A DNA stretch of 64,000 nt from Pseudomonas sp. BN102 (GCF_029871245.1 NZ_SSON01000071.1:78541-142540); one strand, 5' to 3'; positions 1-9,940 are shown, numbered from the stretch's first letter. Numbers and translations are program-made. The notes: generated by a model not told the origin, from the letters alone.

Positions 1-304
1 CGCCGCGCTCGGTGGGATGCTGCTTCGGCTTCATCCATTCGGCGATCTGCGCCCGGGTCTGCTTCAGCAGACCCAGCGGCCCCAGCACATCCATGAGCCG
101 CGTCAGGTCATGGCTGCGGTGGCCGAAGTCGGCGGCGGCCGCCTCGATGATTTCCTCCTGGTGGTCTACCAGCATGCCGGCCAGGCGGTCCAGCAGTTCG
201 CAGCGTTGCTCGGCGGTCCAGTTGTCCTGGGCCAGGTAGGCGGCGCGCTGCCGGGCGAGAATCTCGCGCAAGCCGGCCGCTTCAGGTAATTCGATCTTGC
301 TCAT
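1..304 (-). CDS. Coniferyl-aldehyde-type aldehyde dehydrogenase, N-terminal part (runs off the window)
   Basis: Reading the minus strand from an ATG at 302-304 gives about 101 residues with no stop before the window edge, starting MSKIELPEAAGLREILARQ and continuing with the helical N-terminus typical of the NAD(P)-dependent aldehyde dehydrogenase superfamily. The pattern of an early Gln-Arg-Ala stretch, a DRLAGML segment and an EIIEAAAADFGHRS segment is what I know from coniferyl aldehyde dehydrogenases (CalB type), which oxidise coniferyl aldehyde to ferulate. The catalytic Cys and Glu lie outside the window. A fatty-aldehyde dehydrogenase of the same subfamily is the main alternative. It is divergent from the acyl-CoA dehydrogenase at 866. 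Confidence 0.72.
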   Translation of the reverse strand, partial: MSKIELPEAAGLREILARQRAAYLAQDNWTAEQRCELLDRLAGMLVDHQEEIIEAAAADFGHRSHDLTRLMDVLGPLGLLKQTRAQIAEWMKPKQHPTERG

Positions 305-690
305 GCTTGCCTCGTCATCGTCGGTGCCTTTGGCGCGGCCGCCGGTGCGACGGCAGTTGCCGAAGCTGCCAGACATATGGATCTGAGTGAATCACTTGTT
401 ATTGTTTTCACTGCGGGGCTCCAGGTGGGAAAGCCGAGCTGATCCAGCTCGAAAGGGGTTCGTGCCGAATATAGGGAGCCGCTCCTTCTTAACTACCACC
501 CGAAATCGGTAGGTCCGCGGCATCGCGTGGACAGCGCGTTCGGGAGGAGCTGTTCGCCAACGCCGCGCAGATGCCCATCGCCGGACGTGTGGCACCCGGC
601 GTCCTGGCCTATGCCGCTGCGGCTAATGTGCACCTGCGCCAGCCTCGCCAACTGAACGCGTGCTGGCGGGCGCTCGTTTCCCTCTCGAAT

Positions 691-737
691 CGGATCGATC
701 GGTTTCGAGCCTGGAAACTCGGTCCGTGATCGATCCG
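691..737. repeat. 10-bp inverted repeat, possible cruciform or operator
   Basis: CGGATCGATC at 691-700 is repeated in inverted form as GATCGATCCG at 728-737, with a nested CGAG/CTCG pair inside the 27-base spacer. It sits only 5 bases before the CCCA-N3-TGGG palindrome, so it may be a second regulator site for the operon starting at 866. Confidence 0.5.
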
Positions 738-742
738 TTTCG

Positions 743-761
743 CCTACCCACCGTGGGTAGG
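743..761. promoter_or_regulatory. Operator-like palindrome A (CCCA-N3-TGGG)
   Basis: CCTACCCACCGTGGGTAGG has perfect 9-bp arms around a central C. Its core CCCA-CCG-TGGG centres about 114 bp before the start codon of the acyl-CoA dehydrogenase at 866. Related palindromes occur before other units of the same catabolic cluster (14333-14382, 16951-16961, 20632-20642, 21286-21303), which supports a shared regulator. Confidence 0.6.
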
Positions 762-865
762 ACTCCGCCGGCTTCCATGAACGCAAGATTTCTCCAATAC
801 CCGGACCGGTGGGCGCTTGCCCCACGGCCGCCGGCCGGACCTGCCACGCACATTGGAGAGCTCCT

Positions 866-2005
<1,140 letters not shown>

Positions 2006-2067
2006 GGCAATCGATCCGGGCCGCACCGTGCGGCCCGATTTCGCCCAGTCGTTTCCAAGGAGTGAAG

Positions 2068-2643
2068 ATGAACGCACCAACCATTACCCGCCAACTGCTG
2101 CACACCCGCGAGATCGTCTGCCGGGGTTACCTGCGCAGCGATGGTCTGCTCGATGTCGATGGTTGCATCCAGGACGTTCCCGCCGAAGCCAGCGATCTGC
2201 CATTCCACCGGGTTGAGGCAGGTGATCCGGTACACGATATGCGACTACTCATGACACTGGATACGAACCTGCTCATCCAATCCATCACCGCAGTCACCAG
2301 CGCCGGTGCCACGCCGGTCTGTGGCGCCATCGCCTCGGCGTACGCCAGCCTTGCCGGCTTGAAGATCGGTCCCGGTTTCAAGCAGGAGGTCAAGGCGCGG
2401 GTGGGCGGAACAAAGGGCTGCACCCATCTGACCGAACTGGTGGAACGCATGGCCAGCGCCGCCATGCAGGTGCGTTTCACCCTTGGTCGGGCGCAGCAGA
2501 TGCACCTTCTGCCTGGCACCGAGCCGCCGGCCAGGAGGCACAGCTGGGTGCTGGATACCTGCCACGCCTATCGCCGTGATGGCGAGGTGGTCCGGCTCCT
2601 GGGCCTGGTCAGCGACACACCGGCGGGTCCTCCCAAGTCCTGA
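2068..2643 (+). CDS. DUF2889 family protein (copy 1)
   Basis: A 191-residue protein with the DUF2889 pattern: an N-terminal LHTREIVCRGYLRSDGLLDVDG segment (shown here only in part), a central PVHDMRLLMTLD strand, and GGTKGCTHLTELVERMA with the conserved Gly-Cys-Thr-His. No function is established for the family as far as I know. The start has AAGGAG 6 bases upstream. It sits between an acyl-CoA dehydrogenase and an acyl-CoA ligase, and a second DUF2889 copy at 18657 is again next to a ligase. A role tied to CoA-thioester catabolism is therefore a reasonable inference, nothing more. Confidence 0.85.
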   Translation: MNAPTITRQLLHTREIVCRGYLRSDGLLDVDGCIQDVPAEASDLPFHRVEAGDPVHDMRLLMTLDTNLLIQSITAVTSAGATPVCGAIASAYASLAGLKIGPGFKQEVKARVGGTKGCTHLTELVERMASAAMQVRFTLGRAQQMHLLPGTEPPARRHSWVLDTCHAYRRDGEVVRLLGLVSDTPAGPPKS

Positions 2644-2695
2644 GCCACTTTTCAGCCGAACCCCGACCGCAGCGACTTCAAGAGCACAACAAGAA

Positions 2696-4243
2696 ATGGA
2701 CAATCCCAGATACCTCGGCGATTTCGCCACCCTGACCCCGGAAAAGCCGGCCGTGATCAACGGCAGCACGGGGGAACAACTGAGCTTTCGCGAACTCGAC
2801 GAGCGCTCCAATCGCCTGGCCCGCTATCTGCTGGACGCCGGGCTGCGGCACGGCGATGGCCTCGGCATGTTCCTGGAAAACAATATCCGCTGTTTCGAGG
2901 TGTGCTGGGCCGCACTGCGTTCCGGCTTGCAGATTGTGCCGATCAATCGCTTCCTGACCCCGGAAGAGGCGGCCTACATCGTCAACGACAGTGGCGCCAA
3001 AGCCCTGGTGACATCCTGGGACCGCCGGGATACCGTCCGGGACCTGTCGGCGCTGATTCCAGACTGTTGCCAGCGACTGATGCTCGATGGCTGCATCGAG
3101 GGCTGGACCTGCTACGAGGACGCCATCGCCGCGTTCCCCGCCGAGCGCCTCGAGGAAGAATGGCTCGGCGGCCTGATGCTCTACAGCTCGGGTACCACCG
3201 GCCGCCCCAAGGGCATCTATAAGCCGATGCCGAAAGTCGCCGCCAATGTCGGCCTGCCGCTCAACCCGGTGTTCGCCCGCTGCAACTTCGACCAGGACTC
3301 GGTCTACCTCTCCACCGCCCCGCTCTACCATTCCGCACCGATCGGCAACGCCCTGGCCATCCAGTGCATCGGTGCCACCGTCGTCTTCATGGAGAAGTTC
3401 GATGCACTGCGCGCGCTGGAACTCATCGAGCACTATCGCATCACCCATAGCCAGTGGGTACCGACCATGTTCGTACGCCTGCTGCGATTGTCCTCCGATG
3501 AACGCAAACGCTACGACCTGACGAGCCTACGCATGGCCAACCATTCAGCGGCGCCCTGCCCTCAGGACATCAAGCGGCAGATGATCGACTGGTGGGGGCC
3601 GATCCTCATCGAGTACTACGGCAGCACCGAAACCGGGGCGGCGACCGTCCTCGACAGCCATCAATGGCTGCAGCACCCGGGCTCGGTGGGCCATCCCATC
3701 CCCGGCGTCACGCTGCACATCTGCGACGACGAGGGCAACGAGGAGCCCACCGGCACCGCCGGCCTGATTTACATCGAGCGGCCCGGGCCCGGTTACCTGT
3801 ACCACAATGATCCCGGCAAGACCCGCGAGGTACAGCACCCGCGCCAGCCCACCTGGACCTGCGTTGGAGACATCGGCTACCTGGATGAGGACGGCTACCT
3901 GTACCTGACTGATCGCAAGTCGTTCATGATCATTTCCGGCGGCGTCAACATCTACCCGCAGGCCATAGAAAACGCCCTGGTGATGCACACCAGCGTCGGC
4001 GACGTGGCGGTGATCGGCGTCCCCAACGCCGAGATGGGCGAAGAGGTCAAGGCCATTGTCGAACCCGCGCCGGGCGTTACCCCATCGGAGGCCCTGGCCT
4101 GCGACCTGCTCGCCTTTCTGGACGGTAAGATCGCCCGCTACATGATGCCGCGCTCCATCGAGTTCATGGATCAGCTGCCGCGCCTGCCTACCGGCAAGCT
4201 CTACAAGCAGCAACTGCGCGAGCGCTATTGGCCCAAGGGCTGA
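2696..4243 (+). CDS. AMP-forming acyl-CoA ligase (copy 1)
   Basis: A 515-residue member of the ANL superfamily that activates a carboxylic acid with ATP and CoA. The AMP-binding P-loop YSSGTTGRPKG is at residues 163-173, the YYGSTETG motif at 307-314, and the C-terminal catalytic Lys of PTGKLYK at 501. The substrate cannot be read from sequence; the surrounding racemases and SCP-x thiolases suggest a bulky branched or sterol-like acid. The start at 2696 gives the usual N-terminus; the frame is open upstream to 2483 but that overlaps the DUF2889 gene. It is the last gene of the operon and is followed by a clear terminator. Confidence 0.9.
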   Translation: MDNPRYLGDFATLTPEKPAVINGSTGEQLSFRELDERSNRLARYLLDAGLRHGDGLGMFLENNIRCFEVCWAALRSGLQIVPINRFLTPEEAAYIVNDSGAKALVTSWDRRDTVRDLSALIPDCCQRLMLDGCIEGWTCYEDAIAAFPAERLEEEWLGGLMLYSSGTTGRPKGIYKPMPKVAANVGLPLNPVFARCNFDQDSVYLSTAPLYHSAPIGNALAIQCIGATVVFMEKFDALRALELIEHYRITHSQWVPTMFVRLLRLSSDERKRYDLTSLRMANHSAAPCPQDIKRQMIDWWGPILIEYYGSTETGAATVLDSHQWLQHPGSVGHPIPGVTLHICDDEGNEEPTGTAGLIYIERPGPGYLYHNDPGKTREVQHPRQPTWTCVGDIGYLDEDGYLYLTDRKSFMIISGGVNIYPQAIENALVMHTSVGDVAVIGVPNAEMGEEVKAIVEPAPGVTPSEALACDLLAFLDGKIARYMMPRSIEFMDQLPRLPTGKLYKQQLRERYWPKG

Positions 4244-4262
4244 GCTCTGTTCCCGTGAGCAC

Positions 4263-4290
4263 AAAGCCGGAGTTCGTCTCCGGCTTTTTT
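4263..4290 (+). terminator. Intrinsic terminator after the 866-4243 operon
   Basis: AAAGCCGGAG and CTCCGGCTTT form a stem with a 5-base loop, followed by a T run. It lies 20 bases after the ligase stop codon. Confidence 0.9.
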
Positions 4291-4606
4291 GTGGCTCATC
4301 GGGATTGCAGGGGTTGGTGTTGGGCTACACGGGATTGGCTATAACGTGTGAATTGTCAGAGTCCGCGCTTGCGGATACGACCCTCACCCGCGGCCTCTCC
4401 CCCAGAGAATGTTGGACCTCGCTGCACTCGGACCAACCTACGAAGTCGAGCTTCGGAAGGTGGGGCGGGCAGCGTTCCGCTGGAGCGAAGCGAAACCCAA
4501 CGTTTGGCGGCCTGATCCGGCATGCGTGCAGACGGGACTCTTAGTGGGTGAACGAACGATGCAGTGCGATTCACACCCTCCCACCCATCCACAATGAGCA
4601 AAAGAA
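4291..4606. repeat. Intergenic region with Pseudomonas-type repeat remnants
   Basis: No gene is supported. The segment around 4409-4445 has the pattern of the short intergenic repeats common in Pseudomonas (TTGGACC, a CGCTGCACTC middle, then GACCAACCTACG). A second similar block runs from about 4470 to 4500. A related repeat is present at 12998-13035. Confidence 0.4.
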
Positions 4607-4627
4607 AGCCGGGGCAATGCCCCGGCT
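4601..4627 (-). terminator. Intrinsic terminator of the racemase/dehydrogenase operon
   Basis: AGCCGGGGC (4607-4615) pairs with GCCCCGGCT (4619-4627) around a 3-base loop. On the minus strand it is followed by a T-rich stretch and lies 21 bases beyond the stop of the gene ending at 4649. Confidence 0.8.
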
Positions 4628-4648
4628 AGTTCTTGCAGTGTCAGTCCC

Positions 4649-5803
4649 TCACCCCAGGTTTTCACCGATGACGCCGGAATCGCGCCAGCGGCCGATCTCC
4701 GCTATCGGCAGCCAGCCTTCCAGTGCCGCGTCGATGCCGGCCAGGGTAGCCGGCTGCGGCGCAGTGGGAACGGCCGGCGCGGTGCGGCTGAAACGCGGGG
4801 CCGGAGCGGGCTGCTGGATGCCATTGACCTCGACGAAGGTGCCACGGGCCTTGAGATGCGGGTGCTCCGGTGCCTCGGCGAAGGACAGCACCGGGGCGAA
4901 GCAGACGTCGGTTCCTTCCAACAGCGCGCACCATTCCTCCCGCGTGCGCCGCTTGAAGGCCTGGGCGAACAGTTCGCGGGCCTTGGGCCAGTTGCGCGGG
5001 TCCTGCTGCGCGCCGATGGCCGCCGGGTCAATGTCCAGCTGCTTGAGCAGCTCGGCGTGGAAACGCCCCTCGATAGGCCCCACAGACACGAGCTGGTCGT
5101 CCTTGCAGGCGTAGACGTCGTAGAAATGCGCGCCGGAGTCGATCACGTTGCTGCCGCGCTCGTTCTTCCATTGCCCACTGGCCACCAGGCCGAAAAAGCC
5201 CAGCGCCATGGAGGCGGTGCCATCGCAGATGGCCGCGTCCACCACCTGGCCCTGGCCGGACTGGCGCGCTTCCAAGAGCGCCGCGAGCATGCCGATGGCC
5301 AGGTAGAGGGCGCCGCCGCTCATGTCGCCGAGCAGGGCCAGCGGAATGGAAGGCAACTGGCCCTTGCGGCCGATGGCATTGAGCACGCCGGTCAGCGCGA
5401 TGTAGTTGATGTCATGGCCGGCGGCGTGGGCCAGCGGGCCGGTCTGGCCCCAGCCGGTGATACGGCCGTAGACCAGGCGCGGATTGACCTCCAGGCAGGC
5501 CTCAGGGCCCAGGCCAAGGCGTTCGGTGACGCCGGGACGGAAGCCTTCGATCAGGCCATCGGCATCCTTGAGCAGGTCCAGCACCAGTGCCACGGCCTGC
5601 GGATCCTTGAGGTCCAGGGCGATGGCCTTGCGGTTGCGCAGCATCAGGTTGTACTTGAACTCCTTCTTCACCCCCAGCTCAACGGCCTCACGCCGTTCTA
5701 TGCGCAGTACGGTAGCGCCGAGGTCGGCGAGCAGGGTCGCGGCCATCGGGCCCGGGCCGATGCCGGCCAGCTCGATGATTTTCACTCCAGCCAATGGTCC
5801 CAT
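4649..5803 (-). CDS. Alpha-methylacyl-CoA racemase-type CaiB/BaiF protein (copy 1)
   Basis: A 384-residue family III CoA-transferase-fold protein. Several features place it with alpha-methylacyl-CoA racemases (AMACR/MCR) rather than true CoA transferases. The N-terminus has GIGPGPMAA, and the catalytic pair is visible as His130 in AGHDINY and Asp160 in LLGDMSGG, 30 residues apart as in the mycobacterial enzyme (126/156). Racemases of this type interconvert 2R- and 2S-methylacyl-CoA so that branched chains can enter beta-oxidation. It is the last gene of a three-gene minus-strand operon with two acyl-CoA dehydrogenase subunits. The start has GAGAGAGA upstream. A CoA transferase with a related fold remains possible. 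Confidence 0.82.
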   Translation of the reverse strand: MGPLAGVKIIELAGIGPGPMAATLLADLGATVLRIERREAVELGVKKEFKYNLMLRNRKAIALDLKDPQAVALVLDLLKDADGLIEGFRPGVTERLGLGPEACLEVNPRLVYGRITGWGQTGPLAHAAGHDINYIALTGVLNAIGRKGQLPSIPLALLGDMSGGALYLAIGMLAALLEARQSGQGQVVDAAICDGTASMALGFFGLVASGQWKNERGSNVIDSGAHFYDVYACKDDQLVSVGPIEGRFHAELLKQLDIDPAAIGAQQDPRNWPKARELFAQAFKRRTREEWCALLEGTDVCFAPVLSFAEAPEHPHLKARGTFVEVNGIQQPAPAPRFSRTAPAVPTAPQPATLAGIDAALEGWLPIAEIGRWRDSGVIGENLG

Positions 5804-5857
5804 AGTTCTCTCTCACTCTATCCAGGTTCGGGCACTGCCGGCGGCGGTGCCACAGGG

Positions 5858-6871
5858 TCAGGCCGCCTCGCCGGGCGACAGGTGGTTACGCACGAAATCG
5901 AACAGCGTGCTTCCCGCTTCCGCCAGCAACGCCTGTCCGAGTCGCTCGGCGCAGCGCAACTCGTTGCCTGGCGCCATGCGCCACTCGTGCAAGCGGGCGG
6001 CGAACAGACCGAGCGGATGCTCCTCGGTTATGCCGATGGCGCCCAGCACGGCATGGCCGATGGCGACAACCCGGCTAGCCGCCTCGCACGCACGCAGCTT
6101 GGCAGTCGCCGCCAGCAGCGGATCGGGCAGGTAGCCCTCGGCGGCACAACCCATGCGCGAAGCCAAAGCGGCGGAGCTGACCTGCTCGGCGAGCGCGGCC
6201 AATTCCTGCTGCACGGCCTGGAACTGGCCGATCGCCCTGCCGAACTGCCGACGATCGTTGGCGTACTCGACGCTGAGTTCCAGCACACGCTCCATGGCGC
6301 CAGCCATGGCCACGGCATGCAGGGCATTGCAGAGGGTTTCAGCGTCCGCGTCCGGGCGCTTGAAGCGGAACAATGCCAGGTCCTCCGAGTACCAGGTCAG
6401 GGACGCGGATGCCTGGCGGCGATAGCTGCCGGCGACGACATGGGCGTCGGCGCGGGCCAGCAGCAGCCACTCGCCATTCCACTCCACTAGCACCCGCGAT
6501 GCCAACAGGGCCCCTGGCACGTCGGCGCAGAACATGCCGCCCTCCGCAGTAGGTTCGGCCCTGGCCAGGGCGATGCAGGCGCCATCGTTGCGGTAGCCGG
6601 CCTCGGCCAGCAGCGCTCGAGCCATGGCGGTCTCGCCGAGCGGCAGGCCCAGGCCGGCCTTGCTGGCGGCAAACAGCATGTCCTGCACCAGGGCCAGGGA
6701 AAGTCCCGCGCCGCCCAGTGCCTCGGGCACCAGGGCATCGGTATAGCCGAGAGCATCGATGGCGCTCCACAGCTCGGCGGCGTTCTCGTCACGCTCCTGC
6801 TCGCGCAGGCGGTCCAGGGGGCAGAGGTCGAGCAGCGCGCGCTCGAACCCGTCGAAAATGGCGTCAGTCAT
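5858..6871 (-). CDS. Small acyl-CoA dehydrogenase subunit
   Basis: A 337-residue acyl-CoA dehydrogenase homologue, shorter than the usual 380. It has an N-terminal helical domain (ALVPEALGGAGLSLALVQD), lacks the EPGSGSD-type loop, and keeps the helical C-terminal domain with RRQFGRAIGQFQAVQ. Small homologues of this kind pair with a full-size partner in the heterotetrameric enzymes of steroid side-chain oxidation (ChsE/FadE28-FadE29 type in actinobacteria). The partner here is probably the gene immediately upstream at 6884-8047, 12 bases away. That it forms a heteromer is inference from the pairing. Confidence 0.82.
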   Translation of the reverse strand: MTDAIFDGFERALLDLCPLDRLREQERDENAAELWSAIDALGYTDALVPEALGGAGLSLALVQDMLFAASKAGLGLPLGETAMARALLAEAGYRNDGACIALARAEPTAEGGMFCADVPGALLASRVLVEWNGEWLLLARADAHVVAGSYRRQASASLTWYSEDLALFRFKRPDADAETLCNALHAVAMAGAMERVLELSVEYANDRRQFGRAIGQFQAVQQELAALAEQVSSAALASRMGCAAEGYLPDPLLAATAKLRACEAASRVVAIGHAVLGAIGITEEHPLGLFAARLHEWRMAPGNELRCAERLGQALLAEAGSTLFDFVRNHLSPGEAA

Positions 6872-6883
6872 GATGTCTCCCGA

Positions 6884-8047
6884 TCAACGAAGGCCAAGGC
6901 CGCGAGCGATAATGCCGCGCAGGATCTGCCGGGTGCCGCCGCGCAGCGAGAAGCTGGGGCAGATCTGGGTGATGTAGGCGAGGGTCTCGCGCAGTGCCGG
7001 TGGCGGCGGATGATCGCGGGTCAGCTCCAGGGCTTCGGCGATCCAGCCAGGTACCGCCTGTTCGAATTCGGTACCCAGGTCCTTGACCAGCGCGGCCTCC
7101 AGGTCGACGTGTTCGCCCCGGTCCAGCTTGTGCGCCACCGCCAGCGACATGGCGCGTAGCACCGCGAGGCGACCGGCCATCCGCCCCAGCAGCGCGGTCA
7201 CCGCCCTGCCGGGCTCGACAATGGCACGCAGCTCCGCCAGCCAGCCCTCGATCAGGACCATGGCCGAGTAGATGCGGTCGGGGCCGCTGCGTTCATAGGA
7301 GAGTTCGGAGGTGACCTGCTTGAAGCCGGAACCTTCTTCGCCGATCAGCGCGTCGGCGGGCAGCAGGACATTCTCGAACAGTACTTCGCAGAAATGCTCA
7401 TCGTCGGCCAGGTCCTTGATCGGGCGAACGGTCACGCCCGGCAGGGACAGGTCGATGATCATCTGAGACAAGCCCTTGTGGCGGTCCTCGGTGGTGCCGG
7501 AGGTGCGCACCAGGGCACACATGTAGTGCGCGTGCTGGGCGTTGGAGGTCCAAATCTTGCGGCCATTAAGCCGCCAGCGGCCATCCTCGATGCGCACCGC
7601 CCGGCTGCGTATGCTGGCCAGGTCGGAGCCGGTGTCCGGCTCGCTCATGCCGATGCAGAAGAAGATTTCTCCGGACAGCATGCGCGGGACGAAGTACTCC
7701 CGCTGCGTCTGGTTGCCGAAGCGCAACAGCAGCGGCGCGGTCTGCCGGTCATTGACCCAGTGCGCGGATGACGGCGCGCCACAGGTCAGCAGTTCTTCAA
7801 CCAGCACGAAGCGCGCGAAGTAGCTGCGCCCTCCCCCGCCATGCTCCCTGGGCAGGCTCAGGCCGATCAGGTGCTGTTCGGCAAGCCTGCGGCTGAAGCC
7901 CGGGTCCGCTTCGGAAACGCCACGGGCTCGCATGGCCATGGGGATGCCGCGCAGCGTGTCCTGCAGGAAGACCCGGATGGGCTCGCGCAGCGCCTCGTCT
8001 TCCGCTGGCACTGTGGCCAGTCTCAAGGGGGAAAGGATCGAACTCAT
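6884..8047 (-). CDS. Large acyl-CoA dehydrogenase subunit
   Basis: A 387-residue acyl-CoA dehydrogenase. IGMSEPDTGSDLASI (about residues 132-146) is the substrate/FAD loop, and Glu252 in LSYERSGPDR corresponds to the LCAD-type catalytic position. The end SLRGGTRQILRGIIARGLGLR lacks the short-chain catalytic Glu. The start at 8047 has GAGAGAG upstream; the frame is open to 8185 but that would run into the divergent LysR leader. It is the first gene of the operon with the small subunit and the racemase. The 184-base gap to the divergent LysR gene is a likely LysR-controlled promoter region. Confidence 0.87.
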   Translation of the reverse strand: MSSILSPLRLATVPAEDEALREPIRVFLQDTLRGIPMAMRARGVSEADPGFSRRLAEQHLIGLSLPREHGGGGRSYFARFVLVEELLTCGAPSSAHWVNDRQTAPLLLRFGNQTQREYFVPRMLSGEIFFCIGMSEPDTGSDLASIRSRAVRIEDGRWRLNGRKIWTSNAQHAHYMCALVRTSGTTEDRHKGLSQMIIDLSLPGVTVRPIKDLADDEHFCEVLFENVLLPADALIGEEGSGFKQVTSELSYERSGPDRIYSAMVLIEGWLAELRAIVEPGRAVTALLGRMAGRLAVLRAMSLAVAHKLDRGEHVDLEAALVKDLGTEFEQAVPGWIAEALELTRDHPPPPALRETLAYITQICPSFSLRGGTRQILRGIIARGLGLR

Positions 8048-8230
8048 GATCTCTCTCGAATGGTCGTCAGGGGATGCCCGCCAGCGTGCAGTTACCGCTG
8101 GCACTACAGCCGGCAGGCAGGTGCGTGACATAATTTGTTCTCCACCCGGGCGCGTCCAATTCCGCTTTCGGATCGACCGATACACGCGACGCTACCCGGC
8201 TCCGAACTACCCCATCGCAATGGCCCCGAT

Positions 8231-9133
8231 ATGGAATTCCGTCAGCTCAGGCAGGCGCTCGTACTTGCCGAAACGCTCAACTTCCACCGTGCCGCCGAGC
8301 AGCTGAACATGACCCAGCCGCCGCTCTCCACCTCGATCAAGAAGCTCGAGGACGAACTCGGCGTGTTGCTGTTCGAGCGCCTGCCCAGCGGCCTGCGCCT
8401 GACCTCGGCAGGCGAAGCCGTTCTGCGCAACGCACGCAGCGTGCTGTTCTTCGCCGAGGAGATGCGCCGCGCCGCGCGCGAAGGCGAGGCCGGCGAGCGC
8501 GGCCAGCTTCGCGTGGGCTTCGTTGGCTCGGCCGCCTACGCCTTGCTCCCGAACATCATTCGCAGCTTTCACGAGCGCTATCCGCACGTCGATCTGGTAC
8601 TGGAAGAAGGCGTCGGCAGCGAGCTGCTGCAACGCCTGGATGAACACGAACTGGATGTGGCGCTGGTGCGCTACCCCATCCTGCAGTCCAGCGCAGCCGA
8701 GATCACGCCGCTACAGCGCGAACACCTGGTACTAGCTGTCAGGCACGACTCGCCGCTCGCCGCCTCTGAATCCCTGGGCCTGGCGGACCTGGCCGACCAA
8801 CCCTTCATCGTCAGCTCGCAGAGCCGCTCGCCATCCTTGCATGCGCTGATGCTGCAGGCTTTCGAGGAAGCCGGCATCCGCCCGCGCATCGCGCAACAGG
8901 CAGCGCAGATGTCGACCGTGCTCGGCCTGGTGGAAGGCGGCCTCGGCATCGCCATGATTCCGGCGGCGGCGGCCAAATACGTCGGCCCGCACATCCGCAC
9001 CATCCCACTGGTCAACCTGTCCGCCAACCTGGTCTCGGGCATCGCCCTGGCCATGCTGGCGGACACCCATTCGGCCACTGCGCGCAACTTCCGCGAGCAC
9101 GCGCTACGCATGACGGTTTCCGCCGAGGGCTAA
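8231..9133 (+). CDS. LysR-family transcriptional regulator
   Basis: A 300-residue LysR regulator. The winged helix-turn-helix occupies residues 1-60 (MEFRQLRQALVLAETLNFH, then AAEQLNMTQPPLSTSIKKLE), followed by a periplasmic-binding-protein-like effector domain from about 90. The start MEFRQLR at 8231 fits the family; an upstream ATG-less extension to 8135 is unlikely. It is divergent from the acyl-CoA dehydrogenase/racemase operon, the classic LysR arrangement, so it probably controls that operon in response to a pathway intermediate. The ribosome-binding site is weak. Confidence 0.9.
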   Translation: MEFRQLRQALVLAETLNFHRAAEQLNMTQPPLSTSIKKLEDELGVLLFERLPSGLRLTSAGEAVLRNARSVLFFAEEMRRAAREGEAGERGQLRVGFVGSAAYALLPNIIRSFHERYPHVDLVLEEGVGSELLQRLDEHELDVALVRYPILQSSAAEITPLQREHLVLAVRHDSPLAASESLGLADLADQPFIVSSQSRSPSLHALMLQAFEEAGIRPRIAQQAAQMSTVLGLVEGGLGIAMIPAAAAKYVGPHIRTIPLVNLSANLVSGIALAMLADTHSATARNFREHALRMTVSAEG

Positions 9134-9151
9134 CGCCCTCGGTGTGGGAGC

Positions 9152-9940
9152 CTAGCGGGCGCCCAAGCGGGCCAGCATCACTTCCAGCGCATCGCGATGT
9201 GCCTGGGTATTGTGGGCTAGAGCCTGCAAGGCCGCGGATAGCTCCAGCACATCCGGCAGGCGGGCATGCCTGGACTCCAGCATCAGGCGCTTGGTCATGC
9301 GCAGCGCATCGCCGGGGTTGCTGGCGATGCGCCGGGCGAGGTCGAGTGCCGCCGGCATCAGTTCCTCCGCCGTCACCACCCTCGATACCAGCCCCCATTC
9401 CAGTGCCTGGGCGGCGCTGATCGCCTCTCCGGTGAAGGCCATCTCGCAGGCCCGCGAAGCGCCCAGGGCGCGCTGCAGCAGCCAGGCACCGCCGTCACCG
9501 GGGATCAGGCCGAGCTTGACGAAGCTCTCGGCGAAGGTGGCCTTTTCCGATGCGATGCGGATGTCGCACATGCAGGCCAGGTCGTTGCCGGCGCCCACCG
9601 CCGGCCCGTTGACCGCGGCGATGGTCGGCACTTCCAGGTTGCACAGGGCCAGCGGCACGCGCTGAATCCCGTCGCGATAGAAATAGCGCGACTGCGCCGG
9701 CTCTCCGAGGGCTCCCTCGCCAAGCTGGCTGATCTGCTTGAGGTTGCCGCCGGCGGAAAACGCCGGGCCGGCGCCGGTAAGCACCAGCGCGCGAATGGAG
9801 CGGTCGCGATTGACCGCCTCGCACATGGCCACCAGCTCGCCGATGGCATCCTCGTCGGTAAGGGCATTGCGGTTTTCCGGGCGGTTCATGGTGACGATGG
9901 CGACGGCATCGTCACGCTCGATCCTGAGGAAATCACTCAT
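9152..9940 (-). CDS. Enoyl-CoA hydratase/isomerase family protein
   Basis: A 262-residue crotonase-fold protein. The oxyanion-hole segments FSAGGNLKQ and NGPAVGAGNDLAC are present. Of the two catalytic glutamates of enoyl-CoA hydratase, the first is replaced by Asp (GAGNDLA instead of GGGCELA) and the second position (FAESFVKLG) has no Glu, although an Asp follows in IPGDGG. This is closer to crotonases with isomerase or other activities, so plain hydratase activity should not be assumed. It converges on the LysR gene and is divergent from the LuxR gene; the start has GGAG upstream. Confidence 0.85.
   Translation of the reverse strand: MSDFLRIERDDAVAIVTMNRPENRNALTDEDAIGELVAMCEAVNRDRSIRALVLTGAGPAFSAGGNLKQISQLGEGALGEPAQSRYFYRDGIQRVPLALCNLEVPTIAAVNGPAVGAGNDLACMCDIRIASEKATFAESFVKLGLIPGDGGAWLLQRALGASRACEMAFTGEAISAAQALEWGLVSRVVTAEELMPAALDLARRIASNPGDALRMTKRLMLESRHARLPDVLELSAALQALAHNTQAHRDALEVMLARLGAR

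Larger units (their letters stand above)
305..865. other. Divergent intergenic region with an inverted repeat and an operator-like palindrome
   Basis: No convincing complete gene is present in these 560 bases. From about 520 to 650 one plus-strand frame is open and protein-like (it contains REELFANAAQMPIAGRVAP), which could be a coding remnant, but I cannot assign a family. A short hairpin (CGAGCTG/CAGCTCG) lies at 435-451. At 691-737 is a 10-bp perfect inverted repeat, and at 743-761 the CCCA-N3-TGGG palindrome; both are close to the promoter of the acyl-CoA dehydrogenase at 866. Confidence 0.5.
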
